From contig JAREIK010005929.1 in assembly GCA_029783825.1 (NCBI GenBank), forward strand, positions 62,001 through 126,000: a DNA stretch of 64,000 bases. The letters are read 5' to 3'. The stretch comes from Sapria himalayana. Its lineage: Eukaryota; Streptophyta; Magnoliopsida; Malpighiales; Rafflesiaceae. Below the pieces are notes generated by a model. It worked only from the letters and a program-made list of their open reading frames with translations. It did no database searches and was not told the DNA's origin. Shown piece after piece: positions 42,063 through 55,700 of the stretch. Positions within the stretch are counted from its first letter, which is position 1. The number at the start of each line of letters is the position of its first letter. The translations under genes and the position numbers were made by a program.

Positions 42063-45000
42063 GATTATTTTAACTAAATATTGAATTCACTTTTGAAAAA
42101 AATTTAAAAATTATTATATTGTCTAAGGTTATAACCTTTGAAAATATAAAAAAATAATAAAAATAAATTTTTTGAATTTTTATTTTATAAATAAAACCTA
42201 TAAACTACTAAATGCATACACAGTTAAATAAGTAAACTCCTAGACCCCATAATGCCTAAATACAGTAACCATAAAACCGATATAAAATACATTATAAATA
42301 ATAAATCTAAATTTTTTTTCTATTTATTATAATTTTAAATATTCATTTTAATTATTTATTAGTTTATTTTTATAGAAATATTTATTACAAAATAAATTTT
42401 TAGTGCGACAAATATAATTTAAATAATTTATTTATAATGAAATAATATATATACGCATATAAAAGAAGAAAAAATTTAAAAATTTAAAAATTTAAAAATT
42501 TAAAAATTTAAAAATTTAAAATTATTATCCAGTTATATATTTTACATTAATTTTGAATCAATTTGGGTTTGGTAAATATTTTTTAATTAATTTCTATCTT
42601 TTTAATTATAGTTTATTACTTTAATTTTTGATCATTATTATAATATCTATCAATAAAATTCTTTATATTGAATTTATATGATATATAATTATTATAAATA
42701 AAATATTATATTTACAGTTAAAAAATTTTAAATATTATTATATTTTCAAAGGTTATAACCTATGAAAATCAGAAAAAATTATAAATTTTTTTTATTATTT
42801 TATTCTTTAAATAAAACCTATAAACCACTAAATGCCTAAAAACATAAATTGCTAAATTTTCAAATGCCAAAACATCAAAATAATTAACCCATTAAATCGG
42901 TATACATTAATAATAAATCATAAATCTCAATTTAATTTTTATTCAATATAATTTAAATTTTTATTTTAATTATTTATCAGTTTATTTTTATAGAAATATT
43001 AATTACAAAATAAATTTTTAGTGAGATAGATATAATTAAAATTAAACTGGTATACCCTAAATAATAATTAATATAACTCATTTTTTTCATTATAATTTTA
43101 AATATTCATTTTAATTATTTATCTGTTTATTTTTATATAAAAATTATTCCAAAATAAATTATGAGTTAGACAAATATAATTTATATAAATTATTTTTTAA
43201 TCAAAAAATATAGATAAACTTTTTAAAATAAAAAAAAATCAAAATAAAAAATTATTATATTATAATATATTTTGCTTTGCTTCTGAATTATTTTATGTTA
43301 TGATATTATATTTTAAGTAATATCAATCTTATTCATAATAGATTTTTAATTTATTTTTTGATAATTATTAGAATATCTATCAATAAAATAGTTTATATTG
43401 AATTTATATTATATATAATTATTATGATTATTATAAATATATATTGTATTCACTTTTGAAAAAAAATTAAAAATTATTATATTTTCAAAGGTTATAATCT
43501 TAAAAAATGAGAAATAATAATAAAAATAAATTTTTAGTTATTTTATTTTTTAACTAAAACCTATAGACCATTAAATGCTTACTTACTTAAATTAGTAAGC
43601 TCATAAACCCCGAAACCCCTAAATACATAAAGATTTTAACATCTATATACTACTTAATAAATAAAAAATCCCATTTTTATTTCTATTTATTATAGTTTTA
43701 AATATTTATTTTAATTATTTATAGTTTAATTATTTAGAAAAATTAATTACAAAATAAATTTCTAGTGAGACAAATATTATTTAGATAATTTATTTTTAAT
43801 CAAAATAAAATATAAGCTTATAAAAAGAAGAAAAAATTTAAAAATTAAATATTATTATTTAGTAAAATATTTTGATTTGATTTTGAATCATTTTGTGTTA
43901 TAATTTTAAATATAATAAATCAAACCATTAATAATCTCTTAAAAGACAAAACTATTAAATAATCAAACCATTAAACTGGTATACCACATATAATAAACCA
44001 TAAATCTCATTTTAATTTGTATTCATTATAATTTTAAATATTCATTTTAATTATTTATTAGTTTATTTTTTATAGAAATATTAATTAGAAAATAAATTTT
44101 TGTTATTTCATTGATTAAATAAAACCTATAAACACCTATAACTATGTAAACATATAAATCAATAAACTCATTAACCCCAAAACCACAATAAAATTAAACC
44201 ATTAAATAGGTATACACTAAATAATTAATCAAATATCTCATTTTTATTAGTATTCATTATAATTTTATATATACATTTATATTATTTATTAGTTTATTTT
44301 TATAGAAATATAGATTAAAAAATAAATTAATATTGAGACAAATATAATTTAAATAATTTATTTTTCATCAAAAAATATATAAGCTCATAAATAGATACAA
44401 AAATTTAAAAGTTTATATTTAATATTTAGTAAAATATTTAACTTTGATTTTGAATCATTTTAGGTTTTATAAATATATTTTAAACTATATTTATCTTATT
44501 AATAATTGTTTATTAATCTTTTGTATGATCATTATTATAATATATATCAATATAATTGATTATATTGAATTTACATGATATATAATTATTAAGATTATCA
44601 TAACTAAATATAGTATTCACATTTAAAAAAAATATAAAAATTGTTATCGTTTCAAAGGTTATATCCTTCAAAAATGAGAACAAATAAAAAAAAATTTTTT
44701 TTGTTATTTTATTTTTTAATTAAAACCTATAAACTACTAAATGCCTAAACACTTAAATCACTAAATTCTTAAATCCCAAAACTCCTAAATATATAATCTT
44801 TTAAACCAGTATATTTTATCTTATTAATAATAGTTTTATTTAATATCTATCTTATTAATATATTTTACTTTGATTTTGAATCATTTTTTGTTTTGCATAT
44901 AAATTTTATTTAATATCTATCTTATTAATAATAGTTTATTAATTTATTTTATTATCGTCATCATAATATCTATAAAAAAATTATTTATGTTAAATTTACA

Positions 45001-46215
45001 TAATATATAATTATTTAGATAATAATAACAAAATAATATTTTCACATTTTAAAAAGATTTAATCATTATTACGTTTTCAAAGGTTATAACCTTTTAAAAT
45101 AAGAAAAAATAAAAAAATAATTTTTTTTTATTAGATTTTTTTAAAAAAATCAATAAACCACAAAATACATAAATACTTATTGACTAAACTCCTAAACCAC
45201 GAAGTGCATAAATACATAAGCCTTTAAATTAGTATACTCTAAATAATACATAATAAATTTCATTTTTATTAGTATTCATTATAATTTTAAATATTTGTTT
45301 TAATTATTTATCAGTTTATATTTATTGATATAATAATTACAAAATTAATTATTAGTGCGACGAATATAAATTAAATAATTTATTTTTAATAAAAAAATAT
45401 AAGATTATAAAAAGAGGCAAAATTTTTAAAACAAAATATTATTATTTAGTAATTTATTTTAATTTAATTTTGAATAATTTTAGATTTTGCAATTATATTT
45501 TAATTTATATCATTCTAATTAATAATAGTTTATTAATTTATTTATTGATTATTATTATAATATCTATTAATAAAATTATTTATATTGATTTTATATTATA
45601 TATAATTATCAAGATTATTATAACTAAATATTATATTCACATTTTAAAAAATATTAAAAATTATTATATTTTCAAAGGTTATAACCTTCAAAAATTAAAT
45701 AAAATCACCAAAGACATAAACACTTAAATGACTAAACCCCAAAACACCTAAATACTTAAACCATTAAACCTGTATATCTTGAATAATAAATAATAAATCT
45801 CAATTTTATTTGTATTCATTATAATTTTAAATATTTATTTTAATTTTTTTTTAATTATTTATTTGTTTATTTTTATAGAATTATAAATTACAAAATAAAT
45901 TATGAGGAAGACAAATACAATTTAAATAATTTATCTTTAATAACAAAATTATAAACTTATAAAAAAAGCAAAATATTAATATATATTATTATTTTGTAAT
46001 ATATACTTTGATTTTGAATAAATATAGATTTTGCAATTCTATTATAAATAATATCTATCTTATTAATAATTGTTTATTAATTAAATATTGATCAGTATTA
46101 TAATATCTAGCAATGTGATTATTAATATTGAATTTAAATGACTAATATTTATTAAGATTATTATAACTAAATATTATATTTACATTTGAAAAAAATTTAG
46201 AAATTTTTATATATT
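42063..46215 (+). repeat. AT-rich satellite array, section 8 (G, E'+F, M, J, A, Q, B', C')
   Basis: Same order as section 5 but without K. Two deletion joins are visible: near 43905 (an M body into a J block) and near 44095, where a J body ends in AAAATAAATT and continues as the leader TTTTGTTATTTCATTGATT of an A unit. The G unit holds an expanded AATTTAAA repeat at 42473-42520. No coding feature is supported. Confidence 0.9.
42473..42520. repeat. (AATTTAAA)6 microsatellite within a satellite monomer
   Basis: Six exact copies of AATTTAAA. Other monomers have only one or two at this point ('aaaaatttaaaaatt'). Confidence 0.92.
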
Positions 46216-49200
46216 CAAAGGTTATAACCTTCAAAAATTAGAAAAAAAATAAAAATAAATTTTTTGTTATATCATTGTTTACATAAAACTTATAGACCAG
46301 TAAATGCCTAAACACTTAAATCTAAAATCTCCTAAACACAAAAGCCCTAAACACTTAAAACTTTAAACTCGTAAACCTTAAATAGAATTTAAATAATTTA
46401 TTTTTTATCAAAAAAAATATAAGCTTATAAAAAGAAGCAATAACTAAAAAACAAAAATTATTATTTGGTAATAAATTTTACTTTGATTTTGAATAATTTT
46501 AGGTTTTGCAATTATATTTTAATTTATAACTATCATATTAATAATGGCATATTAATTTATTTTTTGATAATTGATATCATATCTATCAAAAAAATTGTTT
46601 ATATTTTGTTTATTTATATATAATTATAATGATTCTTTCTACTAGATATTATATTGACATTTTTTAAAAAAATTTAAAATTATTATAATTTCAAATGTTA
46701 TAACTTTTGAAAATGTGAGAAAATATCAAAAATAATTTTTTTTATTTCATTATTTAAATAAATCCTATAAACTACTAAATGCCTAAACACTTAAGTCAAT
46801 AACTCTAAAATCTCGAAAACCCTAAATAGATAATCCTTTTAAACTGGTATACCCTAAATAATAAATAATAAATCTCAATATTATTTTTTCATTATTATTT
46901 AAAATATTCATTTTAATTATTTATTCGTTTATTTTTATTAAATATTAATTATAATATAAATTATGAGTTAGACAAATATAATTTATATAAAGTATTTTTT
47001 ATCAAATAAGATAGATAAACTGATAAAAAGATGAAAAAATTTCAAAATAAAAATTTATTATATAGTAATATATTTTGCTTTCCTTCTGAATCATTTTAGG
47101 TTTTGTAATTATATTTTAATTGATATCTATCTTATTAATCATAGATTATTAATTTATTTTTTGATCATTATTAGAATATTTATCAAAAAAATTGTTTATA
47201 TTGAATTTATATGAAATATAAATTCAATATAACCACTAAATGCAAACATAGTTAAATCAGTAAACTCCTAAACCTCATAATGCCTAAATACATAAACCAT
47301 TAAACCGCTATATACTACTTAATAATTAAAAATCTAATTTTTATTTCTATATATTATAATTCTAAATATTTATTTTAATTATTTATTAGTTTATTTCTAT
47401 AGAAATATTTATTACAAAATAAATTATGAGTGTGAGAGATATAATTTAAATAATTTATTTTTAATCAATAAAAGTATTTACGCTTATAAAATAAGTAAAA
47501 ATTTAAAAATTAAAATCTATTATTAAGTAATATATTTTACTTTAATTTTGAATCAATTTGGGTTTAGTAAATATTTATACTTAATATCAATCTTTTTATT
47601 AATAGTTTATTAATTAAATTTTTGATCATTATTATAATATCTAGCAATAAAATTGTTTAGATTGAATTTATATGATATATAATTAATAATATTATTATAA
47701 CTAAATATTATATTCACATTTCAAAAAATGTTAAATAATATTATATTTTCAAAGATTATGACCTATGAAAATGAGAAAAAATTACAAATTTTTTTTTGTT
47801 ATTTTATTATTTAAATAAAACCTATAATCCTCTAAATGCCTTAAAACATAAATCACTAAACTCCTAAATGACAAAACCTCTAAATACTTAAACAATTAAA
47901 CTAGTATACATTAATAATAAATCATAAATTTCATTTTAATTTTTTTTCAGTTTAATTTTAAATTTTTATTTTAATTATTTATAAGTTTATTTTTATAGAA
48001 ATATTAATTACAAAAAAAATTATTAGTTAGATAGATCTAATTTAAATTAAACCGGTATACCCTAAATAATAAATAATAAATCTCATTTTTTTTCTTTATA
48101 ATTTTAAATATTCATTTTAATTATTTATTTGTATATATTTATATAAATATTAATTACAAAATAAATTATGAGTTAAACAAATATAATTTATATAAATTAT
48201 TTTTCATTAAAAAAAATATCGATACATTTTTATAAACAAATTTCAAAACAAAAAATTATTATATAGTAATATATCTTGCTTTGCTTCTGAATCATTTTAG
48301 GTTTTTTAATTATTTTTTAATTGATATCTATCTTATTAATTATAGATTATTAATTTATAATTTAATCATTATTAGAATATTTTTCGATAAAAATGTTTAT
48401 ATTGAATTTATATGATATATAAGTATAAATATTATTATAACCAAATATATTATTCACTTTTGAAAAAAATTTTAAAATAATTATATTTTCAAAGATTATA
48501 ACATTTCAAAATGTCAAAGAATAAAAATAAATAATTTTTTTTTCATTGTTTAAATAAAAATTATACACCACTAAATGTCTTCACACTAAAATCACTAAAC
48601 TACAAAATCTCGATACCCCTATATAGATAATCCTTTAAACCGGTATACCCTAAATAATAATTAATAAATCTCATTTTTATTTGTTTTCATTATAAATAAA
48701 AAAATTTATTTTGATTGTTTAGTTTTTTATTTATATATATATATTAATTATAAAATAAATTATGAGTTAAAAATATAATTTATTAAAAATATTTTTCATC
48801 AAAAAATAGATATGCTTATAAAAATCATAAAAAATTAAAAACAAATAATTATTATTTAGTGATATAGTCTGTTTTGCTTTTGAATCATTTTAGGTATTGA
48901 TATTATATTTTAAGTAATATCAATCTTTTTAATAATAGATTTTTATTTATTTTTGATAAGTATTAGAATATATATCAATAAAATTGTTTATATTGAATTT
49001 ATATGATATATAATTATTATGATTATTATAAATATATATTATATTCACTTTTGAAAATAAATTTAAAAATTATTATATTTTCAAAGGTTATAACATTAAA
49101 AAATGAGAAAATATAATAAAAATAAATTTTTTGTTATTTCATTTTTAAAATAAAACCTATAGATCATTAAATGCTTACTTACTTAAATCAGTAAGCTCAT

Positions 49201-50940
49201 AGACCCCAAAACCCCAAAATACATAAACCTTTTAACAGCTATATATTACTTAATAAATAATAAATATCATTTTTATTTCTATTTATTATAATTTTAAATA
49301 TTCATTTTAATTATTTATCGGTTAATTATTTAGAAAAATTAATTACAAATAAAATTTTAAGTGAGACAAATATTATTTAAATAATTTATTTTTACTCAAA
49401 AAAAATATAAGCTTATAAAAAGAAGGAAATATATGAAAATTAAATATCATTATTTAGTAATATAATTTGATTTGATTTTGAATCATGGTGTGTTATGTAA
49501 ATATATTTTAATTAATATTTATATTATTAATAATAGTTTATTAATTTAACTTTTGAACATTATTATACTATCTATCATTAAAATTGTTTATATTGAATTT
49601 ATATGATATATAATTAGTAATATTAATATAATTAGTAATATTAATATAATTATACATGGTATTCACATTTCAAAAAATTTAAAAATTATTTTATTTTTAA
49701 AGGTTATAACCTTTGAAAATCAGATAAAATCAAAAAAAATTATTTTTATTTTTATTATATAAATAAAAACTATAAATGACTAAATGCCTAAAAACATAAA
49801 TTACTAAACTCCTAAACGACAAAACCCCTAAATTAATAATCCATTAAACTGGTATACCATATATAATAAATCATAAATCTCATTTTAATTTGTATTCATT
49901 ATAATTTTTAAATATTCATTTTAATTATTTATTAGTTTATTTTTAATAGAAATATTAATTGCAAAATAAATAAAGAGTGAGACAAATATAATTTTAATAA
50001 TTTATTTTTAATGAAAAAATTAATATAAGCTTATAAAAAGAAGTAAAAATTTGAAAACAAAAAATTATCATTTAGTAATATATTTTACTTTGATTTTGAA
50101 TCATTATAGGTTTTGCATTTATATTTTAATGCTATCAATCTTATTAATAATAGTTTATTAATTTATTTTTTGATCATTATTATAATATCTATCAATAAAA
50201 TTACTTATATTGAATTTAAATGTCTTATAAATATTAAGATTATTATAACTAAATATTAATTTTACATTTGAAAAAAATTTAAAAATTAATATATTTTCAA
50301 AGGTTATAACCTTCAAAAATGATAAAAAATCACAAAAATAATTTTTTAATTATTTTATTATTTAAATAAAACCTTTAAACCACTAAATGCCTAATTATTT
50401 AAATATCTAGACTTCATAACCCCAAAACCCTCTAAACACTCAAACCATTAAACCTATATAAACTAAATAATAAATTTCATTTTTATTTGTATTCATTATA
50501 ATTTTAAATATTCATTTTAATTATTTTTAGTTTATTTTTATAGAAATATTATTTACAAAATAAATAATGAGTGAGACATTTAATTTAAATATATTATTTT
50601 TTAAGAATAAAAAATAAACCTATAAAAATAAACAAAATGTCAAAAATTTAAAATTTTATTTAGTAATATAATTTACTTATATTTTGAATTATTTTGGGTT
50701 ATGCAAATATATTTTAATTAATATCTGTCTTATTAATAATAGTTTATTAATTTATTTTTTGATCATTATAATATATATATTAATAAAATATTTTATATTA
50801 AATTTACATCAAATATAATTATTAAGATTATTATAACTAAGTATTATATTCATATTTTAAAAAGATTAAAAAATTATTATATTTTCAAAGGTTATAAACT
50901 GTGAAAATCGCGAAAATTCATAATAATAATTTTTTTGTTA
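46216..50940 (+). repeat. AT-rich satellite array, section 9 (D, H, G, E'+F, L, M, J, K)
   Basis: A truncated join near 47222 fuses an H-type body ('gaaatataaattcaatata') to a G heptamer block. L, M, J and K (about 48545, 49145, 49760 and 50360) run in the same order as at 12.2-13.5 kb and 30-31.3 kb. The J unit has a GGTATACC-type motif followed by 'atatataataaatcataaat', its class signature. A short 18-bp tandem duplication lies at 49613-49648. Confidence 0.9.
49613..49648. repeat. 18-bp tandem duplication (ATTAGTAATATTAATATA)2
   Basis: Two exact adjacent copies in an M-type body. The corresponding place in other M units (for example near 30455) has a single copy. Confidence 0.88.
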
Positions 50941-52599
50941 TTTCATTGATTAAATAAAACCTATAAACACCTAAATGTGAAAACATATAAATCAAATGAC
51001 TCTTTAACACCAAAACTACAAAAAATGTAAACCATTAAATAGGTATTCCCAAAATAATAAATAATATATCTCTTTTTTATTAGTATTCATTATAATTTTG
51101 AATATTCATTTTAATTATTTATCAATTTATTTTTATAGAAATATTAATTACAGAATAAATTATTAGTGAGACAGATATAATTTAAATAATTTATTTTTCA
51201 TCAAAAAATATATATGCTTATAAAATGATGCAAAATTTTTAAAATAAAAAATTATTATTTAGTAATATATCTAATTTTGATTTTGAATCATTTTAGATTC
51301 TACACTTATATTTTAATTTATATCATTCTTATTAATACTAGTTTATTAATTTATTTATAGATCATTATTATAATATCTATTAATAAAATTAATTATATTT
51401 AGTTTACATTATATATAATTATTAAGATTATTATAACTAAATATTAAATTCACATTTTAAAAAATTTAAAATTATTATATTTTCAAAGGTTACAACTTTC
51501 AAAAATTAAAAATATTCAAAAAATTAAATTTTTTGTTTTTTAATTCTTTAGATAATAACTATAAATCACTAAAGGTCTAAACACATAAATCACTAAACTC
51601 CTAAACATAAAAACACCTAAATACTTAAACCATTAAACTGGTATATCCTTAATAATAAATAATAAATCTCAATTTTATTTGTATTCATTATAATTTTAAA
51701 AAATTATTTTAATTATTTATTAGTTTATTATTATAGAATTATAAATTACAAAATAATATATGAGTAAGAGAAATTAATTTAAATAATTTATTTATAATCA
51801 CAAAAATATATTGTTATAAAAAAAGCAAAACATTAAAAAAATTATTATTAAGTAATATATTTTACTTTGATTTTGAATAAATTTAGATTTTGCAAATATA
51901 TTTTAAATAAAATCTATATTATTAATAATAGATTATTAAATTTTTTTCGATTATTATTATAATATCTAGCAATGTAATTATTTATATTGAATTTAAATGA
52001 CTTATAATTATTAAGATTTTTATAACTAAATATTATTTTTACATTTGAAAAAAATTTAAAAATTATTATATTTTCAAAGATTATAACCTTCAAAAATTAA
52101 AAAAAAATAAATATAAATTTTTTGTTATATCATTATTTAAATAAAACTTATAGACCACTAAATGCCCAAACACTTATACCTCTAAACTCCTAAACACAAA
52201 AGCCCCTAAATACTTAAACCTTTATACTCATAAACCTTAAATTTAATTTAATTAATTTATTTAAATATTAATTACGAAATAAATTATGAGTGATACAAAT
52301 ATACTTAAAGTAATTATTTTTCATCAAAAATATATATAAGCATATAAAAAGAAGCAAAAACTACAAAAAATAATTATTATTTAGTAATAAATTTTACTGG
52401 ATTTTAAATATTTTTAAGTTTTGCAATAATATTTTAATTTATATCTATCATATTAATAATAACATATTAATTTACTTTTTGATAATTGATATCATATCTA
52501 TCAATAAAATTGCTTATATTTAGTTTATATTATATATAATTATAATGATTATTATTACTAAATATTGTATTCATAATTTTAAAAAATTGTGAAATTATT

Positions 52600-52790
52600 A
52601 TAATTTTACAATATTTTTTTCAAAGGTTAATTTGAAATATTATTACTATGCCTAAAAACATAAAATAATTTTTCAAAGGTTAATTTAAAAAATTGTAAAA
52701 TTATTATTACTAAATATTGTAATTATTACTAAATATTAATTTGAAATATTGTATTCACAATTTTTCAAAGGTTATAACCTTTGAATATGT
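52600..52790. repeat. Locally scrambled satellite with three palindrome arms
   Basis: TTTTTCAAAGGTTA occurs three times in a short stretch (about 52616, 52668 and 52762); only the last continues into a full palindrome. Between them lie out-of-place pieces: a heptamer-block fragment 'atgcctaaaaacataaaat' (from about 52649) and two copies of 'attattactaaatatt' (about 52702 and 52723). This resembles repeated template switching. Confidence 0.8.
52765..52784. other. Conserved satellite palindrome, exact 20-mer
   Basis: Exact core with symmetry over 22 bp (52764-52785), at the end of the scrambled patch and just before an E heptamer block. Confidence 0.85.
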
Positions 52791-55700
52791 GAAAAAATAT
52801 CAAAAATAATTTTTTTGTAATTACATTGTTTAAATAAAACCTATAAACCACTAAATGCCTAAAAACATAAAATGATAAAGTCCTAAACGAAAAAACCTTT
52901 AAATACTTAGAATATTAAACTGGTATACATTAATAATAATTCATAAATCTTATTTTAATTTTTATTCTGTATAATTTTAAATTTTTATTTTAATTATTTT
53001 TCAGTTTATTTTTATAGAAATATTAATTACAAAATATAAATTATTAGTGATGCAGATCATATTTAAATTAGACTGGTTATACCCAAATAATAAAGTTTAA
53101 ATCTCAATATTTTTTTTCATTATAATTGTAAATATTCATTTTAATTATTTATTTGTTTATTTTTATATCAATATTATTTAAAAAATAAATTATGAGTTAG
53201 ACAAATATAATTTATATAAATTAACTTTAATCAAAAAAATATTAATAAACTTTTTAAAGGAAAAAAAAATTCATGACAAGAAATTATTATATAGTAATAT
53301 ATTTTGATTTCTTCTAAATCATTTTAGGTTTTTTATTATATTTTAATTGATATCTATCTTATAAATAATAGATTATTAATTTATTTTTTGATCATTATTA
53401 GAATATTTATCAATAAAATTGTTTAAATTGAATTTATATGATATATAAATATAATGATTATTATAACTAAAGATTGAACTTGCTTTCAAAAAAAATTTAA
53501 AAATTATTATATTTTGAAACATTATAACCATTGAAAATATCAAAAAATAATAAAAATTAATATATTTGTTATTTTAATTTTTAAATAAAACCTATAAACC
53601 ACTAAATGCATACACACTAAAATCAGTAAACTCCTAAGGCCCGTAATGCCTAATTTTATAGAAATCTAATTTTTATTTCAATTTATTATTATTTTAAATA
53701 TTCATTTTAATTATTTATTAGTTTATTTTTATAGAAATATTTATTACAAAATAAATTATGACTGTGACAAATATAATTTTAATAATTTAATTTTGATCAA
53801 AAAATATATATATGCTTATAAAATAAGTAAAAATTTAAAAATTAAAAATTATTATCCGGTATTATTTTTTACTTTAGTTTTGAATCAATTTCGGGTTTGT
53901 AAATATTTTTTAATTAATATTCATCTTATTATTAATAGTTTATTAATTTAATTTTTGATCATTATTATAATATCTATCAATAAATTATTTATATTGAATT
54001 TATATGATATATAATTATTAAAATTTTATAACTAAATATTGTATTCACATTTCAAAAAATTATTAATATTATTATATTTTCAAAGGTTATAACCTATGAA
54101 AATGAGAAAAAATTACAAATTTTTTTTTGTTATTTTATTGTTTAAAGAAAACCTATAAAACACTAAATGCCTAAAAACATAAACTCCAAAATGATAAAAC
54201 TTCTAAATACTTAAACTATTAAATTGGTATATATTAATAATAAATCATAAATCTCATTTTAATTTTTATTAAGTATAATTTTAAATTTTTTGTTTTAATT
54301 ATTTATCAGTTTATTTTTATAGAAATATTAATTACAAAAAAGAATTATTAGTGAGACATGTCTATTTTAAATAATTTATTTTTTATCAAAAAAAATATAT
54401 ATGCTTATAAAAAAGGCAAAATTTTTAAAACAAAAATTTTTTATTTTTTAATATATTTTATTATAATTTTGAATCATTTTAGTTTTTGCAATTATATTTT
54501 AATTTATATTATTCTTATTAATAATAGTTTATTAATTTTTTATTGATCATTATTATAATATCTATTAATAAAATTATTTATATTGACTATAGATTATATA
54601 TAATTATTAAGAATATTATAATTACATATTATATTAACATTTAATTAAAATTTAAAATTATCATATTTTCAAAGGTTATAACCTTCAAAAATTAAAAAAA
54701 AATTTTAAAATTTAATTTTTTATTTTTTCATTCTTTAAATAAAAACTATAAATCACTAAAGGCCTAAACACATATATCACTAAACCCCAAAACACCTAAA
54801 TACTTAAACCATTAAACTAGTATATCCCGAATATTAAATATTAAATCTCAATTTTATTTATATTCATTATAATTTTAAATATTCATTTTAATTATTTATT
54901 AGTTTATTTTTATAGGATTATAAATTAAAAATAAATTATGTGGAAGACAAATATAATTTAAATAATTTACTTTTAGTAACAAAAAATATAAACTTATAAA
55001 TAGAAGCAAAACATCAAAAAAGTTATTATTTAGTATTATATTTTACTTTGATTTTGAATAAATTTATGTTTTGCAAATATATTTTAAAAAATATCTATCT
55101 TATTAATAATAGATTATTAATTTATTTTTTGATCATTAATATAATATCTATCAATATAATTGCTTATATTGAATTAACATGATATATAATTATTAAGATT
55201 ATCATAACTAAATATATTATTAACATATAAAAAAATTAAAAAATTATTATATTTTCAAAGGTTATAACCTTCAAAAATGAGAAAAAATAACAAAAAAAAT
55301 TTTTTTGTTATATCATTGTTTAAATAAAACTAATAAACCATTAAAAGCATAAATACATAAATCTCTAAACTCCTAAACACCAAAGCCCCTAAATACTTAA
55401 ACCTTTAAACACGTAAAACTTAAATATAATTAATAGAAATATTAATTATAAAATAAATTATGAGTGATATAAATATAATTTAAATAATATATTTTTCATC
55501 AAAAAAATATATAAGCATATAAAATGATGCAAATACTAAAAAAAATTATTATTTACTAATAAATTTTACTTTGATTTTGAATCATTTTAGGTTTTCTAAA
55601 TTATATTTTAATTTATATCTATCATATTAATTATAGTTTATTAATTTATTTTTTGATAATTAATATAATATTTATCAATAAAATTGTTTATATTTATTTT

